Notes under the pieces: generated by a model
What the model saw: the letters and a program-made list of their open reading frames with translations, nothing else
What the model was told of the DNA's origin: nothing
The model's database searches: none
Shown: positions 24,831 through 36,419 of the stretch, piece by piece
Layout of the letters: each line of letters begins with the position of its first letter
Position numbering within the stretch: position 1 is the stretch's first letter
Translations under genes and position numbers: made by a program
Origin: Eonycteris spelaea
Taxonomy: Eukaryota; Chordata; Mammalia; Chiroptera; Pteropodidae
Direction of reading: 5' to 3'
DNA length: 64,000 nucleotides
Assembly: GCA_003508835.1 (NCBI GenBank)
Contig: PUFA01000165.1
Location: 1,889,001 to 1,953,000 of the forward strand

Positions 24831-25449
24831 ATAAATGACCAATAAATATTTCAAAAATAACAATAAACATTACCACAGAAATCTGTGTGATAACAAAATT
24901 ATTGTGGTAGATAGATTTTTAATTCGATGTATTTTTTTCAGAATCTTCCTATTTAATTCCCATTCTATTTTAAACCCTCTTCTTCTAAACAGTCCTATTT
25001 GGATCACAACAGGGCAGGCCCATAATTTTCCTGATGTTCAGAACTTTCTAAGTAATTGTTTTTTGTCACAGCAGGTGGAGATCAAGAGAGATGAGGCAGG
25101 ACACACATCAGAATCTACAGGGTGTAGTGTGAGTTGGTAGATAAGTTCTTTGAAAGGGTTTTTTGGTAATTTTAATTCAGAGACTAGTCCTCACACACTG
25201 TCCCAACACCTCTCTCCCAAGACCCAAAGAAACAATTGGTTTCTTAGAAAACAGTAATATCAACAGTTTAGTGGTTAAAGAAAATGAAACCATTTTAAAG
25301 CCAAGTCCAGAATTGGAAGTATTACAGAAAATGAATTAAAACAAAATTTGGAGACTTACTTAAACACATTTGTCAATAACCATTTCACATTTGGATATGC
25401 AAATCTGAAAACTCCCTTATGAACATATCAAATGAAAAGACTTCTTTTA
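24831..25449. other. Unique AT-rich DNA
   Basis: A 101-codon plus frame (24835-25140) is present but its text is low in information and it has no splice or domain support. I see no gene. Confidence 0.45.
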
Positions 25450-25670
25450 TTTGCAATAATAACTGTAGTAACAACGGCTGCAGTTTATTACATGGCAGCA
25501 TTTTTGATAAACCCTCTATATGGATTATGTCATTTAATCCATATAGCTCTATGGGGCAGTAAATATTAAACTTTATGGCATAAAATTTAACTTACTCATC
25601 AAGTGGCCAGAGTCCAGATTTGATATTAGATTCTTCTGGCATTAGAGTCCATGCTCTTAAGCCCTGTTCT
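25450..25670 (-). repeat. MIR SINE, antisense, containing a perfect palindrome
   Basis: TGTCATTTAATCCATATAGC and CTCTATGGGGCAGTAAATAT are the reverse of the MIR 'gtgaggattaaatga' part. The 3' side, GGCATTAGAGTCCATGCTCT, is the reverse of 'agagcatggactctggagcc'. Within it, CTATATGGATTA (25516-25527) and TAATCCATATAG (25535-25546) are exact inverse copies with a 7-base spacer. Overlapping frames on both strands (25592-25822 minus, 25620-25826 plus) are spurious. Confidence 0.8.
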
Positions 25671-27105
25671 ACAGTTGCTAATTTTTGTAAATTTTTTTTG
25701 CTTGATCTGATTCTCCTTGCTATAGAAACAATCATGGCACCCTTTCTAATCTTACTTAGACATGAGAGAATTCTACTTTCTTTAGGACAGTTACCTCCAC
25801 CTGAGGAATTTCCAGGACACATCTAAATGAGTGAACTGGGTTTATTGTTACCCTAATTTTATTCTTCAGATGTCAACCATGTCTTTGGACATCAAAGGGA
25901 ATGAACTTTTGAAATAATTTCCAAGGACTTCTGATCTTTTTCACTTGCTAGAACTTTCAAGTACTAAAATTTGAATTATATGTCAAATTCTCATTTCAGA
26001 TGTAAAAGCTATTGAAAGACTTAAACAGCTTTCAAGATCAAGTTGAGTGGCTAGAATATTTGAAGGGGAAATGACATTTATTTGATTTTAATGTTAGAAT
26101 TCAAGTTATTTAAACTTAGCTAAGTCACAAGGTTTGTGTGTGGAAAACAGATGAAAATACTGAGTCCATTTTAATAATGAGAACATACAGACTAGATGGA
26201 AAATTTAATGGAGGCATCTCTCTCCTGGTTTTCTTCCTTGTTATTATATTTCAAGCAGCAGCTCCATCCTGCCAAGGCAGAATTTAGAACTCTTATGGGC
26301 TCATGCTTTCAACAGAAAGATTCCCTTACCATAACATTAGTAATTTCAGGCAAGTTTTTTGAAAGTCAGTGGAAATTTAGGATGCCCCAACAACATATTG
26401 ATTTTCAAAAGTAGAAATGTGGTTCTAATATAACTGCTTGCAAGTATGGAAATCTTTCATTTAAAAGACATTGGTAAATCTTATATAATTGCTTCAGCAT
26501 TGAATTTAACACTGAATTTTCCTTCTAAACTCGTATATTCGAATAGATGAGTAGAGTAAGACTCTCATCAAAAGTTTTTGGAGATTAACCGTATTATCCA
26601 TATTTATCTAGTAAGGGATAGGGAATTTATGGGAGGTATGTGAAAAGATGTTGTGTGGACATACTTGGCTCAAAAGAAACATGTTTTGAAAAAATAGGTG
26701 GGAGGGCACTCATATGATGAAGGTAGAAGTTCAGGAAATAAATGTGGAAAAAACTCTTGCTGAGGAAGGGAAAGATGTATAAAAGTAATTTTTATCTGAG
26801 CATTTACTAAATAGCTTAGTCCAGATGCTCAATATCAATTGCAAAACAAGCATGGAGTAAACAGTAATCGAGAGGCAGACAGCTTTGTATTCTGATTTAT
26901 TCAGTTTTATTCTGTTATAAAGTAAGATACCTTATGAAATTAATGTATTTTTTAAATAATTCACACACTGGATTAAAAAAAAGGAATAACAATGGTAAAA
27001 TGTGCTACTGAATCTAAAAAGGAATATGAGTCATGTTATTTCGGCATTTTCCATTCAAACAGTTATCTAACAAGAATTCTTTCCTTCAATATATAAAACA
27101 TGTCA
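25671..27105. other. Unique AT-rich DNA
   Basis: No recognisable gene or repeat. The 72-codon plus frame at 26196-26414 has no domain. Confidence 0.5.
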
Positions 27106-27109
27106 AAAA

Positions 27110-27295
27110 TGCAAATAGAAGCAAGACTTTCTGGGTTTGAATCCTGAGTCCTAAGCCTCAGCAACCTCTTCTGTAAAGTGGGTGTGATTAATAGGGTATT
27201 GTCAAACCAAATGAGGTAAAAAGCTTGGAACAGTGTCTGGTGCAATCTACTTATGCCATAAATTATACTATTATTGTTATTGTTGTACTTAGAGT
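27110..27295 (+). repeat. MIR SINE fragment, sense
   Basis: CTGGGTTTGAATCCTGAGTC (B-box-derived), CTCAGCAACCTCTTCTGTAA, AGTGGGTGTGATTAATAGGG and GGAACAGTGTCTGGTGCAAT follow the MIR order with an internal deletion. Confidence 0.85.
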
Positions 27296-27880
27296 CTAGC
27301 CACTTTCCTTCCTTAACAATAGAAACTACCATTTTATTTTACCCTTGTATGCTTGGTTCTTATCACAGCTGTCTGACATATAAAGGGGTGCAAAAATAAA
27401 CAAACAAGCAAAACAAATCAAAGAAAAACCCTCTCTGTGCCTGTCTTGCCCTCCAGGCTTCAGTTCATTTTATGAGCTACCTGATAAAATCCTTCGATTA
27501 AATTTTTAAAACTTAAGTTAGCCAGAGTTAGTTTCTATTGTCAGCAATTAAAGAATACCAGTTGTTAAACTGACTCAGATGCCCCCAAAGCCAGAATAGA
27601 TCTCAGTGTTCATTGAGGAGGAATGTTTAGAGGGAAGTTATTTTGCAAGCTGATCAGTTTATAAGGGATATTTTTATGTAATGACTTTTCCTTCAATATA
27701 TGACTTCATGAGGGAGGAAAAAACTTTCTTCTACCTTCAAGGTTCTTTTGGCTAAGCTAATAATTAAATACACATGAGACAGATTAACAAGATAAAATAA
27801 CCAAACTTAATTACATACATGTGTATGGGAACCCTGCATCATGACAGAGATCCTCCCTTCCCCCAACATGCATAAGAGAT
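27296..27880. other. Unique DNA
   Basis: No recognisable feature other than a short (AAAC/AAACA) A-rich run near 27396-27430. Confidence 0.5.
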
Positions 27881-27882
27881 TC

Positions 27883-27925
27883 AGAGACAGAGAGAGAGAG
27901 AAAAAATATATATATATATATATAT
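27883..27925. repeat. (AG)n-(AT)n compound microsatellite
   Basis: AG units are followed by A6 and about ten AT units. Confidence 0.95.
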
Positions 27926-28249
27926 GACATTTTGAGTTAGGGATGAGGTAAGGCACCTGCGGCTTTGGAAAGTAATTGCAAGGAGAGTACATGCTTAGTA
28001 ATCAATAATTTCTCTGCTATATAGGTAGATTATCTCTGATAATCTCTTATTATGGGTAAGGGCCATAATTTGAATTCCTCTAGATAGTTAAGGGAGTAAG
28101 AAGAAGTTTCTCTTGGGCCTGTAGAGTCTTGGTTCCCTTTAGCTCAAAACAATCCTCTTATTACAGAGCCACATTTTAGAGTGACTCATTCTAAATTCCT
28201 AAAATCTCAACAGTGGGAACATAAAAAATGAAAATTGATGTAAAGACTC

Positions 28250-28495
28250 AATTGCAGTTAAGACCACAGACTTTGGACTTGGTAACAGAGTTCCAAACTG
28301 TGCTTCACCTTAGACTAACTGTGTATTCTGAAGCAAATCATGGAAATAAATTCTCAGTGCTCAATTTCCTTATCTATAAAAATAGAGAAATAATAATTCC
28401 AACCTCATAGAGTATTGTAAAATATGTAGTGTGCTTAGAAGGTTACCAGAAAAAAGAATTCAATAAATGCTATGAATAAGGGTTAATAATATTAA
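28250..28495 (+). repeat. MIR SINE, near full length, sense
   Basis: TTAAGACCACAGACTTTGGA, ACAGAGTTCCAAACTGTGCT, TCTGAAGCAAATCATGGAAA, TCAATTTCCTTATCTATAAA and TTCAATAAATGCTATGAATA give the MIR order from head to tail. The 60-codon frame at 28228-28410 lies inside and is spurious. Confidence 0.85.
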
Positions 28496-28985
28496 TAACA
28501 GTCCAGAACCGGTTTGTGTTGTTAGTTCTACAAAGAACAATGTTAGTGAAGTGCAATGAGGATCTTTAATAAGTGGGCATACTTATAAACCCAGTGCTAA
28601 CCTGATTGAATTCTCTGCATTACTAATGCACTTTAACTAATGTTTAACTTTGGAGTAAACAAAATTAAATATAGTTGACAGTTTGAAAAAAGAGAGAATA
28701 TGTGAACAGTACCAACAAATGCAAACAAAAGGAAAACGAAAAGAGAGTAGCAACACCAGTAGCAAAAAAGTGGAATTAAAGAATAAAAGAAGTAGGCAAG
28801 ATAAAGAGGGACATTATTTAATGTAAATGGTGGGGGAGGGGAATTTATGATGTAGATATAACACATCTGCATTTCCAAACAAACTAACGACTAACACACA
28901 AAGGAAAACCATCAGCTATGCAAGGAAAAAATAAAAATAAAATGATAGTTACAGTTTTCGACAGTTCTCAAAAAATTAAGAAGAT
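28496..28985. other. Unique AT-rich DNA
   Basis: No repeat is recognised. The purine-biased part 28680-28860 gives a Phe/Leu/Tyr-rich minus frame of no significance. Confidence 0.5.
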
Positions 28986-29011
28986 TTACTAATTAAAAAT
29001 AAGTAAAGACA

Positions 29012-29104
29012 GAGTTGGGCCTGATTAGTACTTGGACGGAAGACCACCTAGGAATATCAGGTGCTGTAAGTGTTTAAAAAAGTAATAATGATAATAATTA
29101 AAAA
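29012..29104 (+). mobile_element. 5S rRNA-derived SINE, 5'-truncated
   Basis: From GAGTTGGGCCTGATTAGTAC through TTGGACGGAAGACCACCTAG to ATCAGGTGCTGTAAG (29012-29070) this is the 3' half of 5S rRNA ('gggcctggttagtacttggatgggagacc...gggtgctgtagg'), with about eight substitutions. A T/A-rich tail (TAATAATGATAATAA) follows. TAATTAAAAA at 28990-28999 recurs at 29095-29104 and may be the target duplication, though it is low-complexity. This fits MEG-RS/MEG-RL/MEG-TR elements of fruit bats better than a 5S pseudogene because of the tail. The A box of the promoter is missing, so it is probably silent. Confidence 0.75.
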
Positions 29105-29765
29105 CACAGAGGAATTGATAAAAAGACTTGATTTAGTAAATATACAGAGATATTTTCATCACTTAAATAGAAAATATGTTTGTATGTCCATAGACTATTT
29201 ACATAAATTAATCATGAAAAACACTTAATGTTTTAAAAGTACAGCTATATTTAAAGGATACTTTTAAAAAGTCATAAATTAATACAAATCTCTAATACAA
29301 TTAGTTTAAGACAAAGGATTATTAAATAATTTTACATTTAAATATTATATATTACCATTCTAGATAATTCCTGGGAAATAAAATTAAATATAATTTAGAA
29401 AATACTGAGATGGGGAATATTTTATCCCAAACATAGTGTGGTTCAGTGAATGTTGCACTACTAGAACTAGTTCTGCCCTTGAGAGCCTTCATTGTTAAAG
29501 AAGACACGTGAAAAATAAAATAGTTACATAGCATCTTAACGAATAGTAAAAGAACAAGATCAAAAGAAAACAAAGGTACACTTAAAATTAAGGATAAAGA
29601 AAGTAAATATTAAGCGTAATGGATACACAAATCTGAAAGCCGTTTCTTGGAAATGACAAGTAAAATAGATGACCCTCTTTTAACTATGATTGGAGCAAAT
29701 AGAAAAAGTATAAAATAGACATAATTAAGAATGAGAAGTAGGACATTTAACAATTGATTCAAGAG
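29105..29765. other. AT-rich DNA, possibly decayed L1 flank
   Basis: No diagnostic repeat block is seen. Because an L1 5' region starts downstream, part of it may be older L1 sequence, but this is not supported by a specific match. Confidence 0.4.
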
Positions 29766-30641
29766 AAATTAAACAGATAGATTGGGCAAAATGGCATAGA
29801 TGATAGAAGCTTTGTTCATGCCCTCTTGCTACCACATCAAAGTTGTGCTGGAAACACGGGACAAACAACAAACAGAGTCACCTGGGGTCTAGATGAACAG
29901 AAGTCCTAACACTACAGAGAAAAATAAGAAATCACTCTGCAATGGTAGAAGATAGGAGGAGGCGAAGATGTGAGGCTTCCCAGAGCCCAGTGGCTGAGTG
30001 GGAAAGAAGCTATGGCAGCTGCTGACATTCTTCATAAAGGGGCCATGTCTGTAATCGGACTTTGGTGGTGATGGCCTTGCTTGCTTTGAGCCCTAGCACT
30101 AGGTAGGCCACTTAGGGGGCACCAGGGACTTACAGGGGAACACTGTAAGCCCAGACTTACGCCTGGGCAGAAGTGCCAGTGGTATCCATTGTTCCTTTGT
30201 TGAGCCCTCTCCACTCCCAGTGTGCAAACATAGTGCTGCCATAGCTGAGACATCATCAAACTGCATAACATAGGTCGCTCCACCCAGAGGATTCCCTAAA
30301 ATTATACATCCCCCAACTCATGGCCCCACCCAAGCCATATCCAGTTGTGTCCCCTGTGAGTCCTGTGCCACTTGCTGAGTAGTTCCAAACTCACACTGGA
30401 AACAGCTGACTTCAGTTTCTGGCATGGCTTGAGGCAACTATAAGCACAGCATCTGTGAATTGCTTGCTGAATCTTAACAGGTGGCCCAGAAGGGACACAG
30501 GTTGGGGCTAAACTTGGCCTGCAGCTGAATCCCTCTCAGGACTGTGACACTGGCACCTACTACACAAAGCCACACTAATAAGACCAGGAGACTTAGGAAC
30601 TTTGCTTAGTACATAGAAACAGACACAGAAAGGCAGCCAAA

Positions 30642-31025
30642 ATGGGAAGGCAAAGAAGCAGAAACCATATGAAAGAATGGAACAGAAATCAAGGAAAAAT
30701 AAAGTCAAGCAAACTAACAGATGCAGAGTTCACAATACTGGTTATAAAGACGCTCAATGAAGTTAAGGGAAATGTATACGAATTCAGTGAGGACTTTAAC
30801 AAAGAGATAAAAAACATTAAAATGAAAACAGAAAACATCATAGGGAGACAATCAGAAATGAATAATACAATATCTGAGATGAAGAATATATTAGAGGGAA
30901 TCAACAGAATGGATGAAGAAGAGAATCCAAACACTGATACAGAGGATGGAAAAGACAAGGACACCCAATCAAAATGGCAAGAAACAAGTAACCAAGAATA
31001 TAATAATAAATTAAGGAGTCTATGA
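30642..31025 (+). pseudogene. L1 ORF1p N-terminal half, open but truncated
   Basis: A 127-codon frame begins MGRQRSRNHMKEWNRNQGK, the usual basic N-terminus of L1 ORF1p. A charged stretch (about residues 24-95) with Ile/Leu/Met at heptad-like spacing follows, as in the trimerising coiled coil. It ends in an acidic, Asp/Glu/Lys-rich tail at a stop at 31023-31025. Full ORF1p is over 300 residues: the RNA-binding RRM and C-terminal domains are outside this frame. Their decayed text is visible downstream, for example CCTATAAGACTGGCAGCTC near 31293 (Pro-Ile-Arg-Leu motif) and ATCCAGCAAAGCTATCATTT at 31401-31420 (Pro-Ala-Lys-Leu-Ser motif), in broken frames. I regard it as a pseudogene fragment. 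The overlapping 164-codon minus-strand frame (30689-31183) is its shadow. Confidence 0.85.
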
Positions 31026-31740
31026 GACAAAATTAAGTTACCCTTAATATCCATGTCATAGGGGTACCTGAAGAGGGAGAACAAGAAGTTGAAAATATAT
31101 TTGAAGAAATAATGATGGAAAACTTCCTTCACTTGGTGAAGAAAATAGACATATAACCCCAGGAAACTCAGAGAGTCCCCCAAAAGATGAACCCAAAGAG
31201 GCCCACACTAAGACACATCGTAATTAAAATGTCAAAGTTTAAATACAAAAAGAGAATGCGAAAGTCAGCAAAGAAAAAGGCAGTTAGGGAATACCTATAA
31301 GACTGGCAGCTCATTTCTCAAAAGAAACTTTGCAGGACAGAAAGCTTGGAACAAAATATTCAAAGTGATGAAGGTCCAGTATCCATACCAAGAATTCTTT
31401 ATCCAGCAAAGCTATCATTTAGAGTCGAAGGACAGATAAAGAGCTTCCCAGTCAAAAATAAGCGAAAGGAATTCATCGACTCCAAGTCAGTATTATAGGA
31501 ATTATTGGAGGGACCTCTTTAAGAAGAAAGAATGTATAAAAAACATGAATGAAGAATGGTAATAACTACATATCATCAACAAGTACCTCAATTTGGAGAA
31601 GAATTAAGTGCTCCAACCAAAGAATAGGGAGGCTGAATGGATAAGAAAACAAGACCTTATATGTTGCCTACAAGAGACACTTCAGATTAAAAGGCACACA
31701 CAGACTAAAAGGAAGGGTATGGAAGAGAAGTTAAACAAAT

Positions 31741-32103
31741 TTGAAGGCACTACTGCCTGAAACTTATGGCAGCCAATTAGAAATCCTAGAGAAAATGGGT
31801 AATTACCAGGGAAAACATATATTAACAAAATCATCCTCAAAAGAAAAGAATAATGTGAGTAGACCATTTACCCCAGAAACCCTTAGAAGGTGCTTAGAAA
31901 TGTGCCAAGAAAGAATTAACAGTCAGATGCCCTCGAAGCTGGATTTTGTCTATCTTAAAGGGCACCTACATGGTTACACACAAAGGGTTCAAGCCACAGA
32001 AAAACAAATTTTTTTCCCCAAGTCATTTCCTGAAACCAATTGTGTGTTACTACCCAAACCTGATAATATAGCACAAATGAAAGAAAACAAACTACAATAT
32101 TAG
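31741..32103 (+). pseudogene. L1 ORF2 remnant, fortuitously open 120 codons
   Basis: The frame has no start context of its own and lies inside the L1. The DNA fits the ORF2 stretch just before and into the reverse transcriptase domain, with indels: CAATTAGAAATCCTAGAGAA near 31776, AGTAGACCATTTACCCCAGA near 31859, and TGTGTGTTACTACCCAAACC near 32041 (the 'ctgatacctaaaccagac' block). The middle, about 31900-31990, has no clear L1 counterpart. It is not a functional protein; the catalytic core lies downstream and is missing or destroyed. Confidence 0.6.
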
Positions 32104-32390
32104 TTACCTTTAAATAGAGATGTGAATTTTTTTTAAAAATGTTAAAAATAAATTGAGCAGTGTATCAAAAAAATTGTACATATGATCAAGTGACTTAGTT
32201 AGATCAAGTCTAAAAACTAGTCACTCAATAAATTAAAGGTGAAAAAAGGAATTTATAATAATATTCATGGACTCTAAGAAGCTATTTGATAAAATTTAGC
32301 AGCCATTTCGAATGAAAATTCTAAGGGAAAAGGAGTAGAAACTGCTTAAATAAAATAAAATAAATTTACCATGAACCAATACAATTATAG

Positions 32391-32889
32391 CTGAACACCA
32401 CTTCAACTTCAAGTTTCGTTATGCCATTTCCAACCTGTCCCACTGTTTTCCCATTCTTTTATCCCTTCCATGAGTAAACATTTTTTTCGTGTCTATTATA
32501 TTTCAGGCACTGTGATGGGTCACAATTCAAAAAATTAAATGGATAATCCCAAAAGAAACATGAACAAGAAACAGCAAATGAAAATAATATGAAAAAGGTG
32601 ACAGACTAGGGGAGCAAATTAAAAAATACTAATCAAGTTGAAATCAATTTCCCTTTTCTGAATCTGAGGAGAATTGAAATTGAGCTTTAAGCATATTACA
32701 AGTTAAAATTTCTGCAAAAGGATCAGTCACAGATCTTTTAACAATGAAATGATCTCATTTTTTTTCTCACATACTATAACACTCTCTGAACCAAACAAAA
32801 ACAAAAACACAAACTGTAATAGGATATTACCATAGAGAAGAGTATGTATTTCTGTAGCATCTTCATGTTCCTGCATTTCTCTGAGGTTT
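32391..32889. other. Unique AT-rich DNA, one small L2-like scrap
   Basis: TTATATTTCAGGCACTGTGA near 32497 resembles the antisense L2 end but is only some 30 bp. I see nothing else. Confidence 0.45.
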
Positions 32890-33130
32890 TAACAAAGTTT
32901 GCATTTAATTAGAGCGCCCTGATGCGACTGCAGGCAGGTGAAGCTGCTATTATGCTGCAGGGAGAGCTGACAGACAGCTTCAGGAGCGTTTAGTTAACAA
33001 ATCATTACCTAGTGTTTGTAAGACTTCTACCCGAACCCAAACAGAACATGTAACTGTCTTGGAAGAACAAAGCCATCAGCTGTAAAACAAACCTTGGTAA
33101 AGGCAGCTAGGATCAGCAGGGAGGGGAAAT
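32890..33130. promoter_or_regulatory. Candidate conserved noncoding element
   Basis: This 240-bp block is non-repetitive and richer in GC than its flanks. It contains TTAATTAGAGCGCCCTGATG, CpG-bearing words and CAGCTG-like motifs (GCAGGTGAAGCTGC), ending before an A-rich stretch. Composition and absence of repeat signatures are the only evidence. No promoter element, ORF or RNA structure is demonstrated. Confidence 0.3.
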
Positions 33131-36100
33131 AAAGTAATTTATTCAAATTGTATATTTGAATAGCAAGAATGGTTTTCCCCTCCCCCAAAAGTAACATAAA
33201 TTAGGAATCATTTTTTAAAAAAAAAAATACGAACAATATTTCGGTACTTTCCTTTAAGGACAAATTGTATATTTGTTATTTAAATGGAAGGAAAGTAAAA
33301 ATGAAAAAGAACACTAAGAAGCCATTTACCTAAGAAACGACTAAGTATACACTTTCTAACTTTTGTACAAAGTATGTTGTAATAATGGTTTAGTTTTGCC
33401 ATTAAAAAAAGAGGAAGGTAAAGTTTTAAACAATCCTCGCATTGTGATTTCTTAACTTTTGCCATATTCAGGACTCTTAATCTTAATTTAATTGCCAAGG
33501 CCACAAATAGGCAGGGGAGAGAAGGGCGAGACTGAGCGAAATGCAGAACAGAAAAAAAAAAAAGGTCAAAGCAGCAGAGTTAACTATTATTTTTCAAAGA
33601 CTATGCGAAGCATTGAAATTCTGATACCTCATTCTTGTGACAAAAATTGTAATGAGAACAGGAAATGGTACCACATGAATCCATTGTCCTGACAATGATT
33701 TAATGAGAATGGGAAATGGTGAGAGCATAACTAATTCGCATTATGATCCTGAAGTTGTCATTTTGTGGTTCTGCTCAGATGCTGCGAAATGAAGGATGTC
33801 GGACATCAGCTGGGAGAGTGCAAGGAAAAGCATGAAGATGGTGACATTGTGTAGCCTGAAAGTAATGGCAGAATGTGTTAGTGATGAAGGAGTAGGGCAC
33901 AGGAGGGGCAGGAGGGGGATACAAAGCATGGCGTTTGTCTGCTGAGTGACAATATAGGAATACATTTAAAGGGGGCATAGGTGCCAACTAGAAGGAAAAA
34001 ACAGCAGATAAAGTAAAGGCTGTGATGGAAAATTTGAGACAGCAAGTAAAGGAATGATCAAATGACAATGCACAAACAGACGAAATCTGCCTAATTTGTA
34101 CACTTTTATTTTCTCTTGGAGATATGTAAGCTTGGTGAGCAGCAATTGATCTTGTGGTTCTAATGCACCATTTCTTTGCATCCCTGGGTAAATAGTTTTC
34201 CCTCCAAACCTCTAATTTAAATAAGGCATTTTATAGATGAAGCTATCAAAGATTCCCCACCTCCGGCTACCAAAGCTCTGGAATAAAGTGATCAGTGGGA
34301 GAAAGTACGTCATTCAACTCGATTATGTTGGTGGAAACTAGCACATGATGATGAGTCAAGATTATTTAAAATTTAAATCCTACAGATGATAGAAAGTGAT
34401 TTATTTCTTGTTAACAAATAAGTTTTGCCTATTTGTCTAAGTAGCAACTCAGGTTCTAGACAGCTGTGAGAGCCGAATTATCTCAGAATTTCTAGACTGG
34501 TGAACACAACAAGGCAATGTTAATCATCTGCTTACATTTATGCAAACACATTACTGTACATGGAAATAATTAAGAAATTATCAGGAAAATTGAGAAATAA
34601 AACTTTTTAATTATGCATTTTCAAGTCTAACTTGTTCCCCAAAGTGCTAGCTAGTCATTTAAAGTAATTTCTTAAAAATCTTTGCGTAAGTTTGGCATTA
34701 TAGTTAGCATGCTTCTCACAGGTGAATTCTTTCCAGAATAGAGAAAATAGAAACATGATGGAGATCAAACAATATAAACCTCTTGGAAAAGAAATTGTAT
34801 TTTACTAATTGTCGTAATACCAATGTAGCATGCTAATCATGTTTCATATTATTTCTTTATAATAATAATAACTATAATAATAGTAAGGGGTGGCATTTTT
34901 CCATTTAGTTTTTCTTAATATATTTTATTTAAATACAATGATAGAGAGAATATTTTGAAGATGAAAAGCAACTTTCATAAAAATGAGAAGTACTGTGATT
35001 CTCTCACCACTAGTCAAAAGTCTTTCAGACTGAGATATATGACTCTAAGCCATTGGAAAAAAATTATTGCAAACTTATGTGTGCCTAAGCCCCCCTACTT
35101 TGCATTTTGATTCATATTTAAAATATTGATTCCATCAAATGGAGGAACAGTTAGTGTCAGCAAGAAGATGATAGAGAAAATGAAGTCAAAGGGGAACAAT
35201 GTAAACAGTGGATTTATTTATTTACCCTTAGGTGAAGGTGCCATATTTCACTTATATTGAACATTTATTCAATTTATTTTATTAATTTAATCCCCCTAAA
35301 GTACTACTTCACACTCTGATGCAATTTCAGATCAAACAGATCACTGTATATTTGTTGAATTCATGGTTAATGATACATGAATTTATAATCCAGAATGATT
35401 CATAATTGAGTGAGCTACCTTATTTTACTCCTCTATTACAGGAGAGGTTCACAATGAAAGACTATAATGTTCAAAGAAGAAATGTGAAAGATATTCTCAA
35501 AAGTTGAACTACACTGTTCGGTAATAATGTCTAGTGAAAATGAAATATTTAATGTCCACATTTAGGTTCTCACTCATTTATTATGTGGCCATGTAAGGGG
35601 TGTCAAATGCTGATGAGAATTTCAATTTGACCTGGCAAAAATGAAGTAAGCAACATACAGTATTTCATCCATTATGTCCATTTTCCTAATGAAGGATTGG
35701 TTCCATAATACTTTTTATTCAATCTAATGTCAAGGTCTTAAAAACAAATTTCGAAAGCACTTAAGAGGTTCTTTTAACAGCCGTATTTAGTAACAAATGA
35801 CAGATATCTATTAATGCAAGTACATTTTATATAAAATATTTTAATATGGATTTTAGGTGATAGTATATTCTTATTAACATCAGGTGTAAATTGACACATC
35901 ACAGCAGCTCTTTTAGATGAAAGATCCATTTAGCTCCATCTTCAAATTATGGATTGATACAATATTCTATGCCATAATGGTTCCAAAAGCATTGTTAGTG
36001 CTATGTATTATTCATGTTTTTAGGTACTATTGTTTCAGTTCATAATAGACTGTCTCACACTTGAGAGTAAAGTTTATAATGAACTGAAAAAAACTACCAA

Positions 36101-36415
36101 ACTGTAGTATTTTACTAGGTCACCTAGTTGGCACTGAGGCTATCTGGGTACTATATCCATATCAGTACTTGGCACTGTGCTCAAATTTGAGAAAATAAAA
36201 ATCTTTCAGTTTTGAATATTCTACTCCTATCACATAAACACAATATATCTGAGATGATATTTTTAAAGGTGCATATAATCATAAGGTGTTATGGTTATTG
36301 TGGAAAATTCAATTTGTAAATTAAAAAGTTTAATTGAATTAAAATTAAATGTAGTTTAACTATAGGCCAACGTATTTCCATTAGGGATAAAATAAATTAC
36401 ACTAGACAGTTGTGG
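33131..36415. other. Unique AT-rich DNA
   Basis: About 3.3 kb without a recognised repeat or gene. There is an A run at about 33550-33562 and an imperfect direct repeat (AATGAGAACAGGAAATGGTA near 33652 and AATGAGAATGGGAAATGGTG near 33703). Overlapping minus frames at 33741-34181 lack any domain. ATA-rich trinucleotides occur at 34858-34886. Confidence 0.5.
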
Positions 36416-36419
36416 GATG

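Larger units (their letters stand above)
29770..32390 (+). mobile_element. Decayed L1, sense: 5' region, ORF1, 5' part of ORF2
   Basis: Order of parts: a GC-richer 5' untranslated region (29770-30640); ORF1 (30642 to about 31500); the inter-ORF gap; an ORF2 endonuclease piece containing TGCCTACAAGAGACACTTCA (31665-31684), the Cys-Leu-Gln-Glu-Thr motif; and, after an internal deletion, ORF2 reverse-transcriptase-domain remnants up to about 32390, such as TGATAAAATTTAGCAGCCAT ('gacaaaattcaacaccca'). Stops and frameshifts are frequent. The ORF2 3' half and the poly(A) end are absent, so the element is broken at its 3' side as well as internally deleted. It cannot move. The 5' region (30030-30560) is the most GC-rich part of the surrounding 10 kb. 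Confidence 0.85.

Noticed and set aside
24835..25140. 101-codon plus-strand frame
   Set aside because: It starts in the tail of a MIR and has no recognisable content.
30689..31183. Longest open frame of the window, 164 codons, minus strand
   Set aside because: It is the antisense of L1 ORF1; its Phe/Ser/Leu-rich text is the complement of a Lys/Glu/Asn-rich coding strand.
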